DNA from: Prosopocoilus inquinatus
Lineage: Eukaryota > Arthropoda > Insecta > Coleoptera > Lucanidae
Direction of reading: 5' to 3'
Length of the DNA: 64,000 bases
NCBI GenBank assembly: GCA_036172665.1
Contig: JAYKNF010000030.1
Coordinates: 301,608 to 365,607, forward strand
Below, one piece after another: positions 39,405 to 53,311 of the stretch (its first letter is position 1; each line of letters begins with the position of its first letter). Both the position numbers and the translations under genes were made by a program. Below the pieces are notes generated by a model, which saw nothing but the letters and a program-made list of their open reading frames with translations, did not search any database and was not told where the DNA came from.

Positions 39405-39501
39405 ATCACAGGAACAACGCTAATACGTGTTATTTCGTTCAAAACTATTTCCAGCTTCTGCAGCGTCCGAGAACTTCGTACTTCAAATCAAAGTTAGATA
39501 C
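39405..39501 (+). repeat. Short 97-bp monomer, CTGCAG type
   Basis: It is paired with the unit at 38861, 544 bp upstream, and corresponds to the one at 24860. Confidence 0.97.
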
Positions 39502-42500
39502 ATCACAGGAACAACGCTAATAGGTGTTATTTCGTTCAAAACTATTTCCAGCTTCTGCTGCGTCCGAGAACTTCGTACTTCAAATCAAAGTTACTGGAGT
39601 CCATCGTAACGTCAAATAATATGATAGATAAGTAAGGATCGATTAGATACAACACAGGAACAACGCTAATACGTGTTATTTCGTTCAAAACTATTTCCAG
39701 CTTCTGCTGCGTCCGAGAACTTCGTATCTCCCATCGGAGTTACTGGAGTCCATCGTAACGTCAAATAACAAGATAGATAAGTAAGGGTCGATTAGGTATA
39801 TTACAGGAACAACGCTAACACGTGTTATTTCTTTCAAAACTATTTCCAGCTTCTGCTGCGTCCGAGAACTTCGTATCTCAAATCAAAGTTACTGCAGTCC
39901 ATCGTAACGTCAAATAACAAGATAGATAAGTAAGGATCGATTAGATACATCACAGGAACAACGCTAATACGTGTTGTTTCGTTCAAAACTATTTCCAGCT
40001 TCTGCTGCGTCCGAAAACTTCGTATCTCTAATCAAAGTTACTGGAGTCCATCGTAACGTCAAATAACAAGATAGATAAGTAAGGATCGATTAGATACATC
40101 ACAGGAACAACGCCAATACGTGTTGTTTCGTTCAAAACTATTTCCAGCTTCTGCTGCGTCCGAAAACTTCGTATCTCAAATCAAAGCTACTGGAGTCCAT
40201 CGTAACGTCAAATAATATGATAGATAAGTAAGGATCGATTAGATACAACACAGGAACAACGCTAATACGTGTTGTTTCGTTCAAAACTATTTCCAGCTTC
40301 TGCTACGTCCGAGAACATCTTATCTCAAATCAAAGTTACTGGAGTCCATCGTAACGTCAAATAACAAGATAGATAAGTAAGGATCGATTAGATACATCAC
40401 ATTAACAACGCTAATACGTGTTGTTTCGTTCAAAACTATTTCCAGCTTCTGCTGCGTCCGAGAAATTCGTATCTCACATCGGAGTTACTGGAGTCCATTG
40501 TAACGTCAAATAACAAGATAGATAAGTAAGGGTCGATTAGGTACATCACAGGAACAACGCTAACACGTGTTATTTCGTTCAAAACTATTTCCAGCTTCTG
40601 CTGCGTCCGAGAACTTCGTATCTCAAATCAAAGTTACTGGAGTCCATCGTAACGTCAAATAACAAGATAGATAAGTAAGGATCGATTAGATACATCAAAG
40701 GAACAATGCTAATACGTGTTATTTCGTTCTAAACTATTTCCAGCTTCTGCTGCGTCCGAGAACTTCGTATCTCCCATCGGAGTTACTGGAGTCCATCGTA
40801 ACGTCAAATAACAAGATAGATAAGTAAGGATCGATTAGATACATCACAGGAACGACGCTAATACGTGTTGTTTCGTTCGAAACTATTTCCAGCTTCTGCT
40901 GCGTCCGAGAATTTCGTATCTCAAATCAAAGTTACTGGAGTACATCGTAACGTCAAATAACAAGATAGATAAGTAAGGATCGATTAGATACATCATATTA
41001 ACAACGCTAATACGTGTTGTTTCGTTCGAAACTATTTCCAGCTTCTGCTGCGTCCGAAAACTTCGTATCTCACATCAGAGTTATTGGAGTCCATCGTAAC
41101 GTCAAATAACAAGATAGATAAGTAAGGATCGATTGGATACATCACAGGAACAACGCTAATACGTTTTATTTCGTTCAAAACTATTTCCAGCTTCTGCTGC
41201 GTCCGAGAACTTCGTACTTCAAATCAAAGTTACTGGAGTCCATCGTAACGTCAAATAATATAATAGATAAGTAAGGATCGATTAGATACATCACAGGAAC
41301 AACGCTAATACGTTTTATTTCGTTCAAATCTATTTCCAGCTTCTGCTGCGTCCGAGAACTTCGTACTTCAAATCAAAGTTACTGGAGTCCATCGTAACGT
41401 CAAATAATATGATAGATAAGTAAGGATCGATTAGATACAACACACGAACAACGCTAAGACGTGTTGTTTCGTTCAAAACTATTTCTAGCTTCTGCTGCGT
41501 CCGAAAACTTCGTATCACACATCAGAGTTACTGAAGTCTATCGTAACGTCAAATAAGATGATAGATAAGTAAAGATCGATTAGATACATCACAGGAACGA
41601 CGCTAATACGTGTTGTTTCGTTCGAAACTATTTCCAGCTTCTGCTGCGTCCGAGAATTTCGTATCTCAAATCAAAGTTACTGGAGTACATCGTAACGTCA
41701 AATAACAAGATAGATAAGTAAGGATCGATTAGATACATCATATTAACAACGCTAATACGTGTTGTTTCGTTCGAAACTATATCCAGCTTCTGCTGCGTCC
41801 GAAAACTTCGTATCTCACATCAGAGTTACTGGAGTCCATCGTAACGTCAAATAACAAGATAGATAAGTAAGGATCGATTAGATACATCACAGGAACAACG
41901 CTAATACATGTTGTTTCGTTCAAAACTATTTCCAGCTTCTGCTGCATCCGAAAACTTCGTATCTCACATCGGAGTTACTGGAGTCCATTGTAACGTCAAA
42001 TAACAAGATAGATAAGTAAGGGTCGATTAGATACATCACAGGAACAACGCTAATACGTTTTATTTCGTTCAAAACTATTTCCAGCTTCTGCTGCGTCCGA
42101 GAACTTCGTACTTCAAATCAAAGTTACTGGAGTCCATTGTAACGTCAAATAACAAGATAGATAAGTAAGGGTCGATTAGATACATCACAGGAACAACGCT
42201 AACACGTGTTATTTCGTTCAAAACTATTTCCAGCTTCTGCTGCGTCCGAGAACTTCGTATCTCAAACCAAAGTTACAGGAGTCCATCGTAAAGTCAAATA
42301 ACAAGATAGATAAGTAAGGATCGATTAGATACATCACAGGAACAACGCTAATACGTGTTGTTTCGTTCAAAACTATTTCCAGCTTCTGCTGCGTCCGAGA
42401 ACTTCGTACTTCAAATCAAAGTTACTGGAGTCCATCGTAACGTCAAATAATATGATAGATAAGTAAGGATAGATTAGATACAACACAGGAACAACGTTAA

Positions 42501-42779
42501 TACGTGTTATTTCGTTCTAAACTATTTCCAGCTTCTGCTGCGTCCGAGAACTTCGTATCTCCCATCGGAGTTACTGGAGTCCATCGTAACGTCAAATAAC
42601 AAGATAGATAAGTAAGGGTCGATTAGGTACATCACAGGAACAACGCTAACACGTGTTATTTCGTTCAAAACTATTTCCAGCTTCTGCTGCGTCCGAGAAC
42701 TTCGTATCTCAAATCAAAGTTACTGCAGTCCATCGTAACGTCAAATAACAAGATAGATAAGTAAGGATCGATTAGATAC

Positions 42780-42876
42780 ATCACAGGAACAACGCTAATA
42801 CGTGTTGTTTCGTTCAAAACTATTTCCAGCTTCTGCTGCGTCCGAAAACTTCGTACTTCAAATCAAAGTTAGATAC
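42780..42876 (+). repeat. Short 97-bp monomer, CGAAAAC / CTTCAAATC type
   Basis: This is the second-copy partner of 38861-38957 in the 3919-bp duplication. Confidence 0.97.
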
Positions 42877-43323
42877 ATCACAGGAACAACGCTAATAGGT
42901 GTTATTTCGTTCAAAACTATTTCCAGCTTCTGCTGCGTCCGAGAACTTCGTACTTCAAATCAAAGTTACTGGAGTCCATCGTAACTTCAAATAATATGAT
43001 AGATAAGTAAGGATCGATTAGATACAACACAGGAACAACGCTAATACGTGTTATTTCGTTCAAAACTATTTCCAGCTTCTGCTGCGTCCGAGAAATTCGT
43101 ATCTCACATCGGAGTTACTGGAGTCCATTGTAACGTCAAATGACAAGATAGATAAGTAAGGGTCGATTAGATACATCACAGGAACAACGCTAACATGTGT
43201 TATTTCGTTCAAAACTATTTCCAGCTTCTGCTGCGTCCGAAAACTTCGTATCTCACATCAGAGTTACTGGAGTCCATCGTAATGTCAAATAACATGATAG
43301 ATATGTAAGGATCGATTAGATAC

Positions 43324-43420
43324 ATCACAGGAACAACGCTAATACGTGTTATTTCGTTCAAAACTATTTCCAGCTTCTGCAGCGTCCGAGAACTTCGTAC
43401 TTCAAATCAAAGTTAGATAC
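43324..43420 (+). repeat. Short 97-bp monomer, CTGCAG type
   Basis: This is the second-copy partner of 39405-39501 in the 3919-bp duplication. Confidence 0.97.
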
Positions 43421-45941
43421 ATCACAGGAACAACGCTAATAGGTGTTATTTCGTTCAAAACTATTTCCAGCTTCTGCTGCGTCCGAGAACTTCGTACTTC
43501 AAATCAAAGTTACTGGAGTCCATCGTAACGTCAAATAATATGATAGATAAGTAAGGATCGATTAGATACAACACAGGAACAACGCTAATACGTGTTATTT
43601 CGTTCAAAACTATTTCCAGCTTCTGCTGCGTCCGAGAACTTCGTATCTCCCATCGGAGTTACTGGAGTCCATCGTAACGTCAAATAACAAGATAGATAAG
43701 TAAGGGTCGATTAGGTATATTACAGGAACAACGCTAACACGTGTTATTTCTTTCAAAACTATTTCCAGCTTCTGCTGCGTCCGAGAACTTCGTATCTCAA
43801 ATCAAAGTTACTGCAGTCCATCGTAACGTCAAATAACAAGATAGATAAGTAAGGATCGATTAGATACATCACAGGAACAACGCTAATACGTGTTGTTTCG
43901 TTCAAAACTATTTCCAGCTTCTGCTGCGTCCGAAAACTTCGTATCTCTAATCAAAGTTACTGGAGTCCATCGTAACGTCAAATAACAAGATAGATAAGTA
44001 AGGATCGATTAGATACATCACAGGAACAACGCCAATACGTGTTGTTTCGTTCAAAACTATTTCCAGCTTCTGCTGCGTCCGAAAACTTCGTATCTCAAAT
44101 CAAAGCTACTGGAGTCCATCGTAACGTCAAATAATATGATAGATAAGTAAGGATCGATTAGATACAACACAGGAACAACGCTAATACGTGTTGTTTCGTT
44201 CAAAACTATTTCCAGCTTCTGCTACGTCCGAGAACATCTTATCTCAAATCAAAGTTACTGGAGTCCATCGTAACGTCAAATAACAAGATAGATAAGTAAG
44301 GATCGATTAGATACATCACATTAACAACGCTAATACGTGTTGTTTCGTTCAAAACTATTTCCAGCTTCTGCTGCGTCCGAGAAATTCGTATCTCACATCG
44401 GAGTTACTGGAGTCCATTGTAACGTCAAATAACAAGATAGATAAGTAAGGGTCGATTAGGTACATCACAGGAACAACGCTAACACGTGTTATTTCGTTCA
44501 AAACTATTTCCAGCTTCTGCTGCGTCCGAGAACTTCGTATCTCAAATCAAAGTTACTGGAGTCCATCGTAACGTCAAATAACAAGATAGATAAGTAAGGA
44601 TCGATTAGATACATCAAAGGAACAATGCTAATACGTGTTATTTCGTTCTAAACTATTTCCAGCTTCTGCTGCGTCCGAGAACTTCGTATCTCCCATCGGA
44701 GTTACTGGAGTCCATCGTAACGTCAAATAACAAGATAGATAAGTAAGGATCGATTAGATACATCACAGGAACGACGCTAATACGTGTTGTTTCGTTCGAA
44801 ACTATTTCCAGCTTCTGCTGCGTCCGAGAATTTCGTATCTCAAATCAAAGTTACTGGAGTACATCGTAACGTCAAATAACAAGATAGATAAGTAAGGATC
44901 GATTAGATACATCATATTAACAACGCTAATACGTGTTGTTTCGTTCGAAACTATTTCCAGCTTCTGCTGCGTCCGAAAACTTCGTATCTCACATCAGAGT
45001 TATTGGAGTCCATCGTAACGTCAAATAACAAGATAGATAAGTAAGGATCGATTGGATACATCACAGGAACAACGCTAATACGTTTTATTTCGTTCAAAAC
45101 TATTTCCAGCTTCTGCTGCGTCCGAGAACTTCGTACTTCAAATCAAAGTTACTGGAGTCCATCGTAACGTCAAATAATATAATAGATAAGTAAGGATCGA
45201 TTAGATACATCACAGGAACAACGCTAATACGTTTTATTTCGTTCAAATCTATTTCCAGCTTCTGCTGCGTCCGAGAACTTCGTACTTCAAATCAAAGTTA
45301 CTGGAGTCCATCGTAACGTCAAATAATATGATAGATAAGTAAGGATCGATTAGATACAACACACGAACAACGCTAAGACGTGTTGTTTCGTTCAAAACTA
45401 TTTCTAGCTTCTGCTGCGTCCGAAAACTTCGTATCACACATCAGAGTTACTGAAGTCTATCGTAACGTCAAATAAGATGATAGATAAGTAAAGATCGATT
45501 AGATACATCACAGGAACGACGCTAATACGTGTTGTTTCGTTCGAAACTATTTCCAGCTTCTGCTGCGTCCGAGAATTTCGTATCTCAAATCAAAGTTACT
45601 GGAGTACATCGTAACGTCAAATAACAAGATAGATAAGTAAGGATCGATTAGATACATCATATTAACAACGCTAATACGTGTTGTTTCGTTCGAAACTATA
45701 TCCAGCTTCTGCTGCGTCCGAAAACTTCGTATCTCACATCAGAGTTACTGGAGTCCATCGTAACGTCAAATAACAAGATAGATAAGTAAGGATCGATTAG
45801 ATACATCACAGGAACAACGCTAATACATGTTGTTTCGTTCAAAACTATTTCCAGCTTCTGCTGCGTCCGAAAACTTCGTATCTCACATCGGAGTTACTGG
45901 AGTCCATTGTAACGTCAAATAACAAGATAGATAAGTAAGGG

Positions 45942-46575
45942 TCGATTAGATACATCACAGGAACAACGCTAACACGTGTTATTTCGTTCAAAACTATTTC
46001 CAGCTTCTCCTGCGTCCGAGAACTTCGTATCTCAAATCTAAGTTACTGGAGTCCATCGTAACGTCAAATAACAAGATAGATAAGTAAGGATCGATTAGAT
46101 ACATCACAGGAACAACGCTAACACGTGTTATTTCGTTCAAAACTATTTCCAGCTTCTGCTGCGTCCGAGAACTTCGTATCTCAAACCAAAGTTACAGGAG
46201 TCCATCGTAACGTCAAATAACAAGATAGATAAGTAAGGATCGATTAGATACATCACAGGAACAACGCTAATACGTGTTGTTTCGTTCAAAACTATTTCCA
46301 GCTTCTGCTGCGTCCGAGAACTTCGTACTTCAAATCAAAGTTACTGGAGTCCATCGTAACGTCAAATAATATGATAGATAAGTAAGGATAGATTAGATAC
46401 AACACAGGAACAACGTTAATACGTGTTATTTCGTTCTAAACTATTTCCAGCTTCTGCTGCGTCCGAGAAATTCGTATCTCACATCGGAGTTACTGGAGTC
46501 AATTGTAACGTCAAATAACAAGATAGATAAGTAAGGGTCGATTAGATACATCACAGGAACAACGCTAATACGTGT
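45942..46575 (+). repeat. End of a block matching 34737-35769
   Basis: From about 45543 to 46575 the sequence repeats 34737-35769 at an offset of 10806 bp. It includes CATATTAAC, ACTATATCC, AATACATGTTG, CAAATCTAAG and AAACCAAAGTTACAGG. Differences include CTTCTCCTGCG near 46008 and GTCAATTG near 46501. The match ends where GTTATTTCG replaces GTTGTTTCG. Confidence 0.75.
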
Positions 46576-46934
46576 TATTTCGTTCAAAACTATTTCCAGC
46601 TTCTGCTGCGTCCGAGAATTTCGTACTTCAAATCAAAGTTACTGGAGTCCATCGTAATGTCAAATAACAAGATAGATAAGTAAGGGTCGATTAGATACAT
46701 CACAGGAACAACGCTAACACGTGCTATTTCGTTCAAAACTATTTCCAGCTTCTGCTGCGTCCGAGAACTTCGTACTTCAATTCAAAGTTACTGGAGTCCA
46801 TCGTAACGTCAAATAATATGATAGATAAGTAAGGATCGATTAGATACAACACAGGAACAACGCTAATACGTGTTGTATCGTTCAAAACTATTTCCAGCTT
46901 CTGCTGCGTCCGAGAACTTCGTATCTCACATCGG

Positions 46935-48372
46935 AGTTACTGGAGTCCATCGTAACGTCAAATAATATGATAGATAAGTAAGGATCGATTAGATACATCA
47001 CAGGAACAACGCTAATACGTTTTATTTCGTTCAAAACTATTTCCAGCTTCTGCTGCGTCCGAGAACTTCGTACTTCAAATCAAAGTTACTGGAGTCCATT
47101 GTAACGTCAAATAACAAGATAGATAAGTAAGGGTCGATTAGATACATCACAGGAACAACGCTAACACGTGTTATTTCGTTCAAAACTATTTCCAGCTTCT
47201 GCTGCGTCCGAAAACTTCGTATCTCACATCGGAGTTACTGGAGTCCATTGTAACGTCAAATAACAAGATAGATAAGTAAGGGTCGATTAGATACATCACA
47301 GGAACAACGCTACCACGTGTTATTTCGTTCAAAACTATTTCCAGCTTCTGCTGCGTCCGAGAACTTCGTATCTCAAACCAAAGTTACTGGAGTCCATCGT
47401 AACCTCAAATAAGAAGATAGATAAGTAAGGATCGATTAGATACATCACAGGAACAACGCTAATACGTGTTGTTTCGTTCAAAACTATTTCCAGCTTCTGC
47501 TGCGTCCGAGAAATTCGTATCTCACATCGGAGTTACTGGAGTCCATTGTAACGTCAAATAACAAGATAGATAAGTAAGGGTCGATTAGATACATCACAGG
47601 AACAACGCTAACACGTGTTATTTCGTTCAAAACTATTTCCAGCTTCTGCTGCGTCCGAGAACTTCGTATCTCAAATCAAAGTTACTGGAGTCCATCGTAA
47701 CGTCAAATAACAAGATAGATAAGTAAGGATCGATTAGATACATCAAAGGAACAACGCTAATACGTGTTATTTCGTTCTAAACTATTTCCAGCTTCTGCTG
47801 CGTCCGAGAACTTCGTATCTCCCATCGGAGTTACTGGAGTCCATCGTAACGTCAAATAACAAGATAGATAAGTAAGGGTCTATTAGGTACATCACAGGAA
47901 CAACGCTAACACGTGTTATTTCGTTCAAAACTATTTCCAGCTTCTGCTGCGTCCGAGAACTGCGTATCTCAAATCAAAGTTACTGCAGTCCATCGTAACG
48001 TCAAATAACAAGATAGATAAGTAAGGATCGATTAGATACATCACAGGAACAACGCTAATACGTGTTATTTCGTTCAAAACTATTTCCAGCTTCTGCAGCG
48101 TCCGAGAACTTCGTACTTCAAATCAAAGTTAGATACATCACAGGAACAACGCTAATACGTGTTATTTCGTTCAAAACTATTTCCAGCTTCTGCTGCGTCC
48201 GAGAACTTCGTACTTCAAATCAAAGTTACTGGAGTCCATCGTAACGTCAAATAATATGATAGATAAGTAAGGATCGATTAGATACAACACAGGAACAACG
48301 CTAATACGTGTTATTTCGTTCAAAACTATTTCCAGCTTCTGCTGCGTCCGAGAATTTCGTACTTCAAATCAA
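46935..48372 (+). repeat. 1438-bp tandem duplication, copy 1
   Basis: The block has nine full monomers plus one 97-bp monomer and is repeated at 48373-49810. Shared private variants are GTAACCTCAAAT near 47400, GGGTCTATTAGG near 47879 and GAACTGCG near 47958. Identity begins at 46935/48373 and ends at 48435/49873 (GATACATC against GATACAAC). Confidence 0.92.
48040..48136 (+). repeat. Short 97-bp monomer, CTGCAG type
   Basis: It has the standard deletion joint with CTGCAG. The next monomer begins AATACGTG instead of the AATAGGTG that usually follows a short unit, which changes one residue in the accidental frame. Confidence 0.97.
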
Positions 48373-49810
48373 AGTTACTGGAGTCCATCGTAACGTCAAA
48401 TAATATGATAGATAAGTAAGGATCGATTAGATACATCACAGGAACAACGCTAATACGTTTTATTTCGTTCAAAACTATTTCCAGCTTCTGCTGCGTCCGA
48501 GAACTTCGTACTTCAAATCAAAGTTACTGGAGTCCATTGTAACGTCAAATAACAAGATAGATAAGTAAGGGTCGATTAGATACATCACAGGAACAACGCT
48601 AACACGTGTTATTTCGTTCAAAACTATTTCCAGCTTCTGCTGCGTCCGAAAACTTCGTATCTCACATCGGAGTTACTGGAGTCCATTGTAACGTCAAATA
48701 ACAAGATAGATAAGTAAGGGTCGATTAGATACATCACAGGAACAACGCTAACACGTGTTATTTCGTTCAAAACTATTTCCAGCTTCTGCTGCGTCCGAGA
48801 ACTTCGTATCTCAAACCAAAGTTACTGGAGTCCATCGTAACCTCAAATAAGAAGATAGATAAGTAAGGATCGATTAGATACATCACAGGAACAACGCTAA
48901 TACGTGTTGTTTCGTTCAAAACTATTTCCAGCTTCTGCTGCGTCCGAGAAATTCGTATCTCACATCGGAGTTACTGGAGTCCATTGTAACGTCAAATAAC
49001 AAGATAGATAAGTAAGGGTCGATTAGATACATCACAGGAACAACGCTAACACGTGTTATTTCGTTCAAAACTATTTCCAGCTTCTGCTGCGTCCGAGAAC
49101 TTCGTATCTCAAATCAAAGTTACTGGAGTCCATCGTAACGTCAAATAACAAGATAGATAAGTAAGGATCGATTAGATACATCAAAGGAACAACGCTAATA
49201 CGTGTTATTTCGTTCTAAACTATTTCCAGCTTCTGCTGCGTCCGAGAACTTCGTATCTCCCATCGGAGTTACTGGAGTCCATCGTAACGTCAAATAACAA
49301 GATAGATAAGTAAGGGTCTATTAGGTACATCACAGGAACAACGCTAACACGTGTTATTTCGTTCAAAACTATTTCCAGCTTCTGCTGCGTCCGAGAACTG
49401 CGTATCTCAAATCAAAGTTACTGCAGTCCATCGTAACGTCAAATAACAAGATAGATAAGTAAGGATCGATTAGATACATCACAGGAACAACGCTAATACG
49501 TGTTATTTCGTTCAAAACTATTTCCAGCTTCTGCAGCGTCCGAGAACTTCGTACTTCAAATCAAAGTTAGATACATCACAGGAACAACGCTAATACGTGT
49601 TATTTCGTTCAAAACTATTTCCAGCTTCTGCTGCGTCCGAGAACTTCGTACTTCAAATCAAAGTTACTGGAGTCCATCGTAACGTCAAATAATATGATAG
49701 ATAAGTAAGGATCGATTAGATACAACACAGGAACAACGCTAATACGTGTTATTTCGTTCAAAACTATTTCCAGCTTCTGCTGCGTCCGAGAATTTCGTAC
49801 TTCAAATCAA
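48373..49810 (+). repeat. 1438-bp tandem duplication, copy 2
   Basis: This repeats 46935-48372. One difference seen is CTACCACG (47313) against CTAACACG (48751). Confidence 0.92.
49478..49574 (+). repeat. Short 97-bp monomer, CTGCAG type
   Basis: This is the second-copy partner of 48040-48136, also followed by AATACGTG. Confidence 0.97.
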
Positions 49811-50558
49811 AGTTACTGGAGTCCATCGTAACGTCAAATAATATGATAGATAAGTAAGGATCGATTAGATACAACACAGGAGCAACGTTAATGCGTGTTA
49901 TTTCGTTCTAAACTATTTCCAGCTTCTGCTGCGTCCGAGAACTTCGTATCTCACATCGGTGTTACTGGAGTCCATCGTAACGTCAAATAATATGATAGAT
50001 AAGTAAGGATCGATTAGATACATCACAGGAACAACGCTAATACGTGTTGTTTCGTTCAAAACTATTTCCAGCTTCTGCTGCGTCCGAAAACTTCGTATCT
50101 CACATCAGAGTTACTGGAGTCCATCGTAATGTCAAATAACATGATAGATATGTAAGGATCGATTAGATACATCACAGGAACAACGCTAATACGTGTTATT
50201 TCGTTCAAAACTATTTCCAGCTTCTGCTGCGTCCGAAAACTTCGTATCTCACATCAGAGATACTGGAGTCCATCGTAACGTCAAATAACAAGATAGAAAA
50301 GTAGGGATCGATTAGATACATCACAGGAACAACGCTAATACGTGTTATTTCGTTCAAAACTATTTCCAGCTTCTGCTGCGTCCGAGAACTTCGTACTTCA
50401 AATCAAAGTTACTGGAGTCCATCGTAACGTCAAATAATATGATAGATAAGTAAGGATCGATTAGATACAACACAGGAACAACGGTAATACGTGTTATTTC
50501 GTTCAAAACTATTTCCAGCTTCTGCTGCGTCCGAGAATTTCGTATCTCACATCAGAGA

Positions 50559-51623
50559 TACTGGAGTCCATCGTAACGTCAAATAACAAGATAGATAAGT
50601 AAGGATCGATTAGATCCATCACAGGAACAACGCTAATACGTGTTGTTTCGTTCAAAACTATTTCCAGCTTCTGCTGCGTCCGAAAACTTCGTATCTCACA
50701 TCGGAGTTACTGGAGTCCATTGTAACGTCAAATAACAAGATAGATAAGTAAGGGTCGATTAGATACATCACAGGAACAACGCTAACACGTGTTATTTCGT
50801 TCAAAACTATTTCCAGCTTCTGCTGCATCCGAGAACTTCGTATCTCAAACCAAAGTTACTGGAGTCCATCGTAACGTCAAATAAGAAGATAGATAAGTAA
50901 GGATCGATTAGATACATCACAGGAACAACGCTAATACGTGTTGTTTCGTTCAAAACTATTTCCAGCTTCTGCTGCGTCCGAGAAATTCGTATCTCACATC
51001 GGAGTTACTGGAGTCCATTGTAACGTCAAATAACAAGATAGATAAGTAAGGGTCGATTAGATACATCACAGGAACAACGCTAACACGTGTTATTTCGTTC
51101 AAAACTATTTCCAGCTTCTGCTGCGTCCGAGAACATCGTATCTCAAATCAAAGTTACTGGAGTCCATCGTAACGTCAAATAACAAGATAGATAAGTAAGG
51201 ATCGATTAGATACATCACAGGAACAACGCTAATACGTGTTATTTCGTTCAAAACTATTTCCAGCTTCTGCTGCGTCCGAAAACTTCGTATCTCACATCAG
51301 AGTTACTGGAGTCCATCGTAATGTCAAATAACATGATAGATATGTAAGGATCGATTAGATACATCACAGGAACAACGCTAATACGTGTTATTTCGTTCAA
51401 AACTATTTCCAGCTTCTGCAGCGTCCGAGAACTTCGTACTTCAAATCAAAGTTAGATACATCACAGGAACAACGCTAATAGGTGTTATTTCGTTCAAAAC
51501 TATTTCCAGCTTCTGCTGCGTCCGAGAACTTCGTACTTCAAATCAAAGTTACTGGAGTCCATCGTAACGTCAAATAATATGATAGATAAGTAAGGATCGA
51601 TTAGATACATCACATTAACAACG
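50559..51623 (+). repeat. Far-dispersed copy of 3017-4081 (1065 bp)
   Basis: The offset is 47542 bp, the longest relation I found. Both copies have TTAGATCCATC, GCTGCATCCG, AAATAAGAAG, GAACATCG, GTAATGTC with GATAGATATG, a CTGCAG short monomer and CACATTAAC in the same order. Differences include CTCATATCGG (3153) against CTCACATCGG, and CTGCTTCCG against CTGCGTCCG near 51273. Confidence 0.87.
51363..51459 (+). repeat. Short 97-bp monomer, CTGCAG type
   Basis: It has the standard 52-bp deletion joint and corresponds to the unit at 3821 in the block shared with 3017-4081. Confidence 0.97.
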
Positions 51624-51695
51624 CTAATAGGTGTTATTTCGTTCAAAACTATTTCCAGCTTCTGCTGCGTCCGAGAACTTCGTACTTCAAATCAA

Positions 51696-53311
51696 AGTTA
51701 CTGGAGTCCATTGTAACGTCAAATAACAAGATAGATAAGTAAGGGTCGATTAGATACATCACAGGAACAACGCTGACACGTGTTATTTCGTTCAAAACTA
51801 TTTCCAGCTTCTGCTGCGTCCGAGAACTTCGTATCTAAAATCAAAGTTACTGGAGTCCATCGTAACGTCAAATAACAAGATAGATAAGTAAGGATGGATT
51901 AGATACATCAAAGGAACAACGCTAATACGTGTTATTTCGTTCTAAACTATTTCCAGCTTCTGCTGCGTCCGAGAACTTCGTATCTCCCATCGGAGTTACT
52001 GGAGTCCATCGTAACGTCAAATAACAAGATAGATAAGTAACGATCGATTAGATACATCACAGGAACGACGCTAATACGTGTTGTTTCGTTCGAAACTATT
52101 TCCAGCTTCTGCTGCGTCCGAGAATTTCGTATCTCAAATCAAAGTTACTGGAGTACATCGTAACGTCAAATAACAAGATAGATAAGTAAGGATCGATTAG
52201 ATACATCATATTAACAACGCTAATACGTGTTGTTTCGTTCGAAACTATTTCCAGCCTATGCTGCGTCCGAGAACTTCGTATCTCACATCGGAGTTACTGG
52301 AGTCCATCGTAACTTCAAATAACAAGATAGATAAGTAAGGGTCGATTAGATACATCACAGGAACAACGCTAACACGTGCTATTTCGTTCAAAACTATTTC
52401 CAGCTTCTGCTGCGTCCGAGAACTTCGTACTTCAAATCAAAGTTACTGGAGTCCATCGTAACGTCAAATAATATGATAGATAAGTAAGGATCGATTAGAT
52501 ACAACACAGGAACAACGCTAATACGTGTTATTTCGTTCAAAACTATTTCCAGCTTCTGCTGCGTCCGAGAAATTCGTATCTCACATCGGAGTTACTGGAG
52601 TCCATTGTAACGTCAAATAACAAGATAGATAAGTAAGGGTCGATTAGATACATCACAGGAACAACGCTAACACGTGTTATTTCGTTCAAAACTATTTCCA
52701 GCTTCTGCTGCGTCCGAGAACTTCGTATCTCAAACCAAAGTTACAGGAGTCCATCGTAACGTCAAATAACAAGATAGATAAGTAAGGATCGATTAGATAC
52801 ATCACAGGAACAACGCTAATACGTGTTGTTTCGTTCAAAACTATTTCCAGCTTCTGCTGCGTCCGAGAACTTCGTACTTCAAATCAAAGTTACTGGAGTC
52901 CATCGTAACGTCAAATAATATGATAGATAAGTAAGGATAGATTAGATACAACACAGGAACAACGTTAATACGTGTTATTTCGTTCTAAACTATTTCCAGC
53001 TTCTGCTGCGTCCGAGAAATTCGTATCTCACATCGGAGTTACTGGAGTCCATTGTAACGTCAAATAACAAGATAGATAAGTAAGGGTCGATTAGATACAT
53101 CACAGGAACAACGCTAATACGTGTTATTTCGTTCAAAACTATTTCCAGCTTCTGCTGCGTCCGAGAATTTCGTACTTCAAATCAAAGTTACTGGAGTCCA
53201 TCGTAATGTCAAATAACAAGATAGATAAGTAAGGGTCGATTAGATACATCACAGGAACAACGCTAACACGTGCTATTTCGTTCAAAACTATTTCCAGCTT
53301 CTGCTGCGTCC
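51696..53311 (+). repeat. 1.6-kb block repeated at 55220-56835
   Basis: The offset is 3524 bp. Shared variants are CGCTGACACG, TATCTAAAATC, GGATGGATTAG, GTAACGATCG, GGAACGACGC, CATATTAAC, CAGCCTATGC and GTTACAGGAG. A third copy of the left part lies at 62229-63391. Identity ends where GTCCAAGAAC (53312) faces GTCCGAGAAC (56836). Confidence 0.88.

Larger units (their letters stand above)
38104..42022 (+). repeat. 3919-bp tandem duplication, copy 1
   Basis: The block has 25 full monomers plus two 97-bp monomers and is repeated directly at 42023-45941. Identity starts after AAGGATCG (38103) faces AAGGGTCG (42022). It ends where AATACG (42054) faces AACACG (45973). It includes most of the material shared with 24034-26554 and the divergent cluster shared with 30275-30820. 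Confidence 0.93.
42023..45941 (+). repeat. 3919-bp tandem duplication, copy 2
   Basis: This repeats 38104-42022. Two base differences were seen: GTAAAGTC (42292) against GTAACGTC (38373), and GCTGCATCC (41946, end of copy 1) against GCTGCGTCC (45865). At the joint an AAGGGTCG end is followed by AATACGTTTTATT, breaking the usual link between AAGGGTCG and AACACGTG. This independently marks the recombination point. Confidence 0.93.
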
